From contig JAENWY010000034.1 of assembly GCA_016649775.1 (NCBI GenBank), positions 1 to 13,650 of the forward strand: 13,650 bases of DNA, read 5' to 3'. Of the stretch, positions 13,476 to 13,650 are shown in pieces (position 1 is the first letter of the stretch; each line of letters opens with the position of its first letter). The DNA is from Spirochaetaceae bacterium. Lineage in GTDB: Bacteria; Spirochaetota; Spirochaetia; Sphaerochaetales; Sphaerochaetaceae. The position numbers were made by a program, and so were the translations under genes. A model generated the notes under the pieces. That model was not told the DNA's origin. It saw only the letters and a program-made list of their open reading frames with translations, and searched no databases.

Positions 13476-13650
13476 TTTATTAATACAAAAGAAATGTTGG
13501 CAATTTCATTAAAAAAATAATGAGTTATGAGAGTTTAGATAAAATAACAGTTACTCAAGTAGTTGAGTTGTGTGGAATTATAAAAGACAAACTTTTTATT
13601 ATCATTTTAAAGATTTATACAATCTCCTTTATTGGCTATTAAATCTTGAA
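13476..13650 (+). pseudogene. TetR/AcrR-family regulator broken by frameshifts (continues off window)
   Basis: Three consecutive frames together spell a TetR helix-turn-helix domain. TKEMLAISLKK (13485-13517) is helix 1. After a shift in an A7 run comes MSYESLDKITVTQVVELCGI (13520-13579). After a second shift at about 13580-13584 comes RQTFYYHFKDLYNLLYWLLNLE (13585 to the window end). The result closely parallels the intact regulator at 12456 (TKTAIANCMKDLM...ISVSYICRDCQINRKTFYYHF) but is a distinct member, not a recent duplicate. No start codon or ribosome site fits the first segment; GFIN-TKEM has only ATT nearby. One shift in a homopolymer could be a sequencing fault, but the second is not in such a run. 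Confidence 0.75.

Overview
The window is strongly AT-rich bacterial chromosome. Genes are closely packed and co-directional groups look like operons. The host is not certain. It has a diderm or anaerobe flavour: the LL-diaminopimelate aminotransferase route to lysine, a lipoprotein with an LSSC lipobox and a YQWY-type Ig-like segment, and UmuDC. A gut- or sediment-type spirochaete (Sphaerochaeta-like) fits best in my judgement. A low-GC Firmicute or another anaerobe is not excluded, and a 16S or ribosomal-protein tree from the same contig would settle it.

Left edge (1-744): the wreck of a group II intron. A reading frame at about 79-462 with two in-frame stops still spells the second half of an intron-encoded reverse transcriptase/maturase, with the YADD catalytic aspartates lost and the middle deleted. 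A recognisable domain VI and intron 3' end lies at 700-744.

Lysine operon (898-5477, + strand): dapB, dapA, dapL, lysA and a YbgC-like thioesterase, with gaps of 25 and 9 bp and then two 1-nt TAATG overlaps. It makes meso-diaminopimelate and lysine from aspartate semialdehyde, with DapL replacing the succinylase/acetylase branch. A candidate extended -10 promoter sits just downstream of the intron remnant.

UmuDC (5483-7125, - strand) meets the lysine operon tail to tail. Its promoter has a perfect TTGACA box next to an inverted repeat, and the predicted transcript starts at or next to the umuD ATG. Upstream on the same strand is a lipoprotein gene (7335-8363) with its own hairpin terminator and a hairpin in its leader. 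Divergent from it is a stand-alone CBM9-like protein (8528-9130).

A minus-strand operon follows (9123-11577): azlC, azlD, a short TatD-family hydrolase and tcdA. Divergent from it is an unrecognised 248-residue cytosolic protein (11619-12365), then a TetR-type regulator (12456-13010). The TetR promoter is covered by two palindromes built on TTGTTAA, suggesting autorepression, and its mRNA appears leaderless. The last 640 bp hold a probable terminator, a 20-bp palindrome, and at 13476-13650 a second TetR-type gene broken by two frameshifts and running off the window.

I found no CRISPR array, tRNA, rRNA, intact transposase or multi-gene defence system. The less ordinary elements are the decayed intron, the TetR operator array with a twin pseudogene, and the recurrent leaderless promoter layout.
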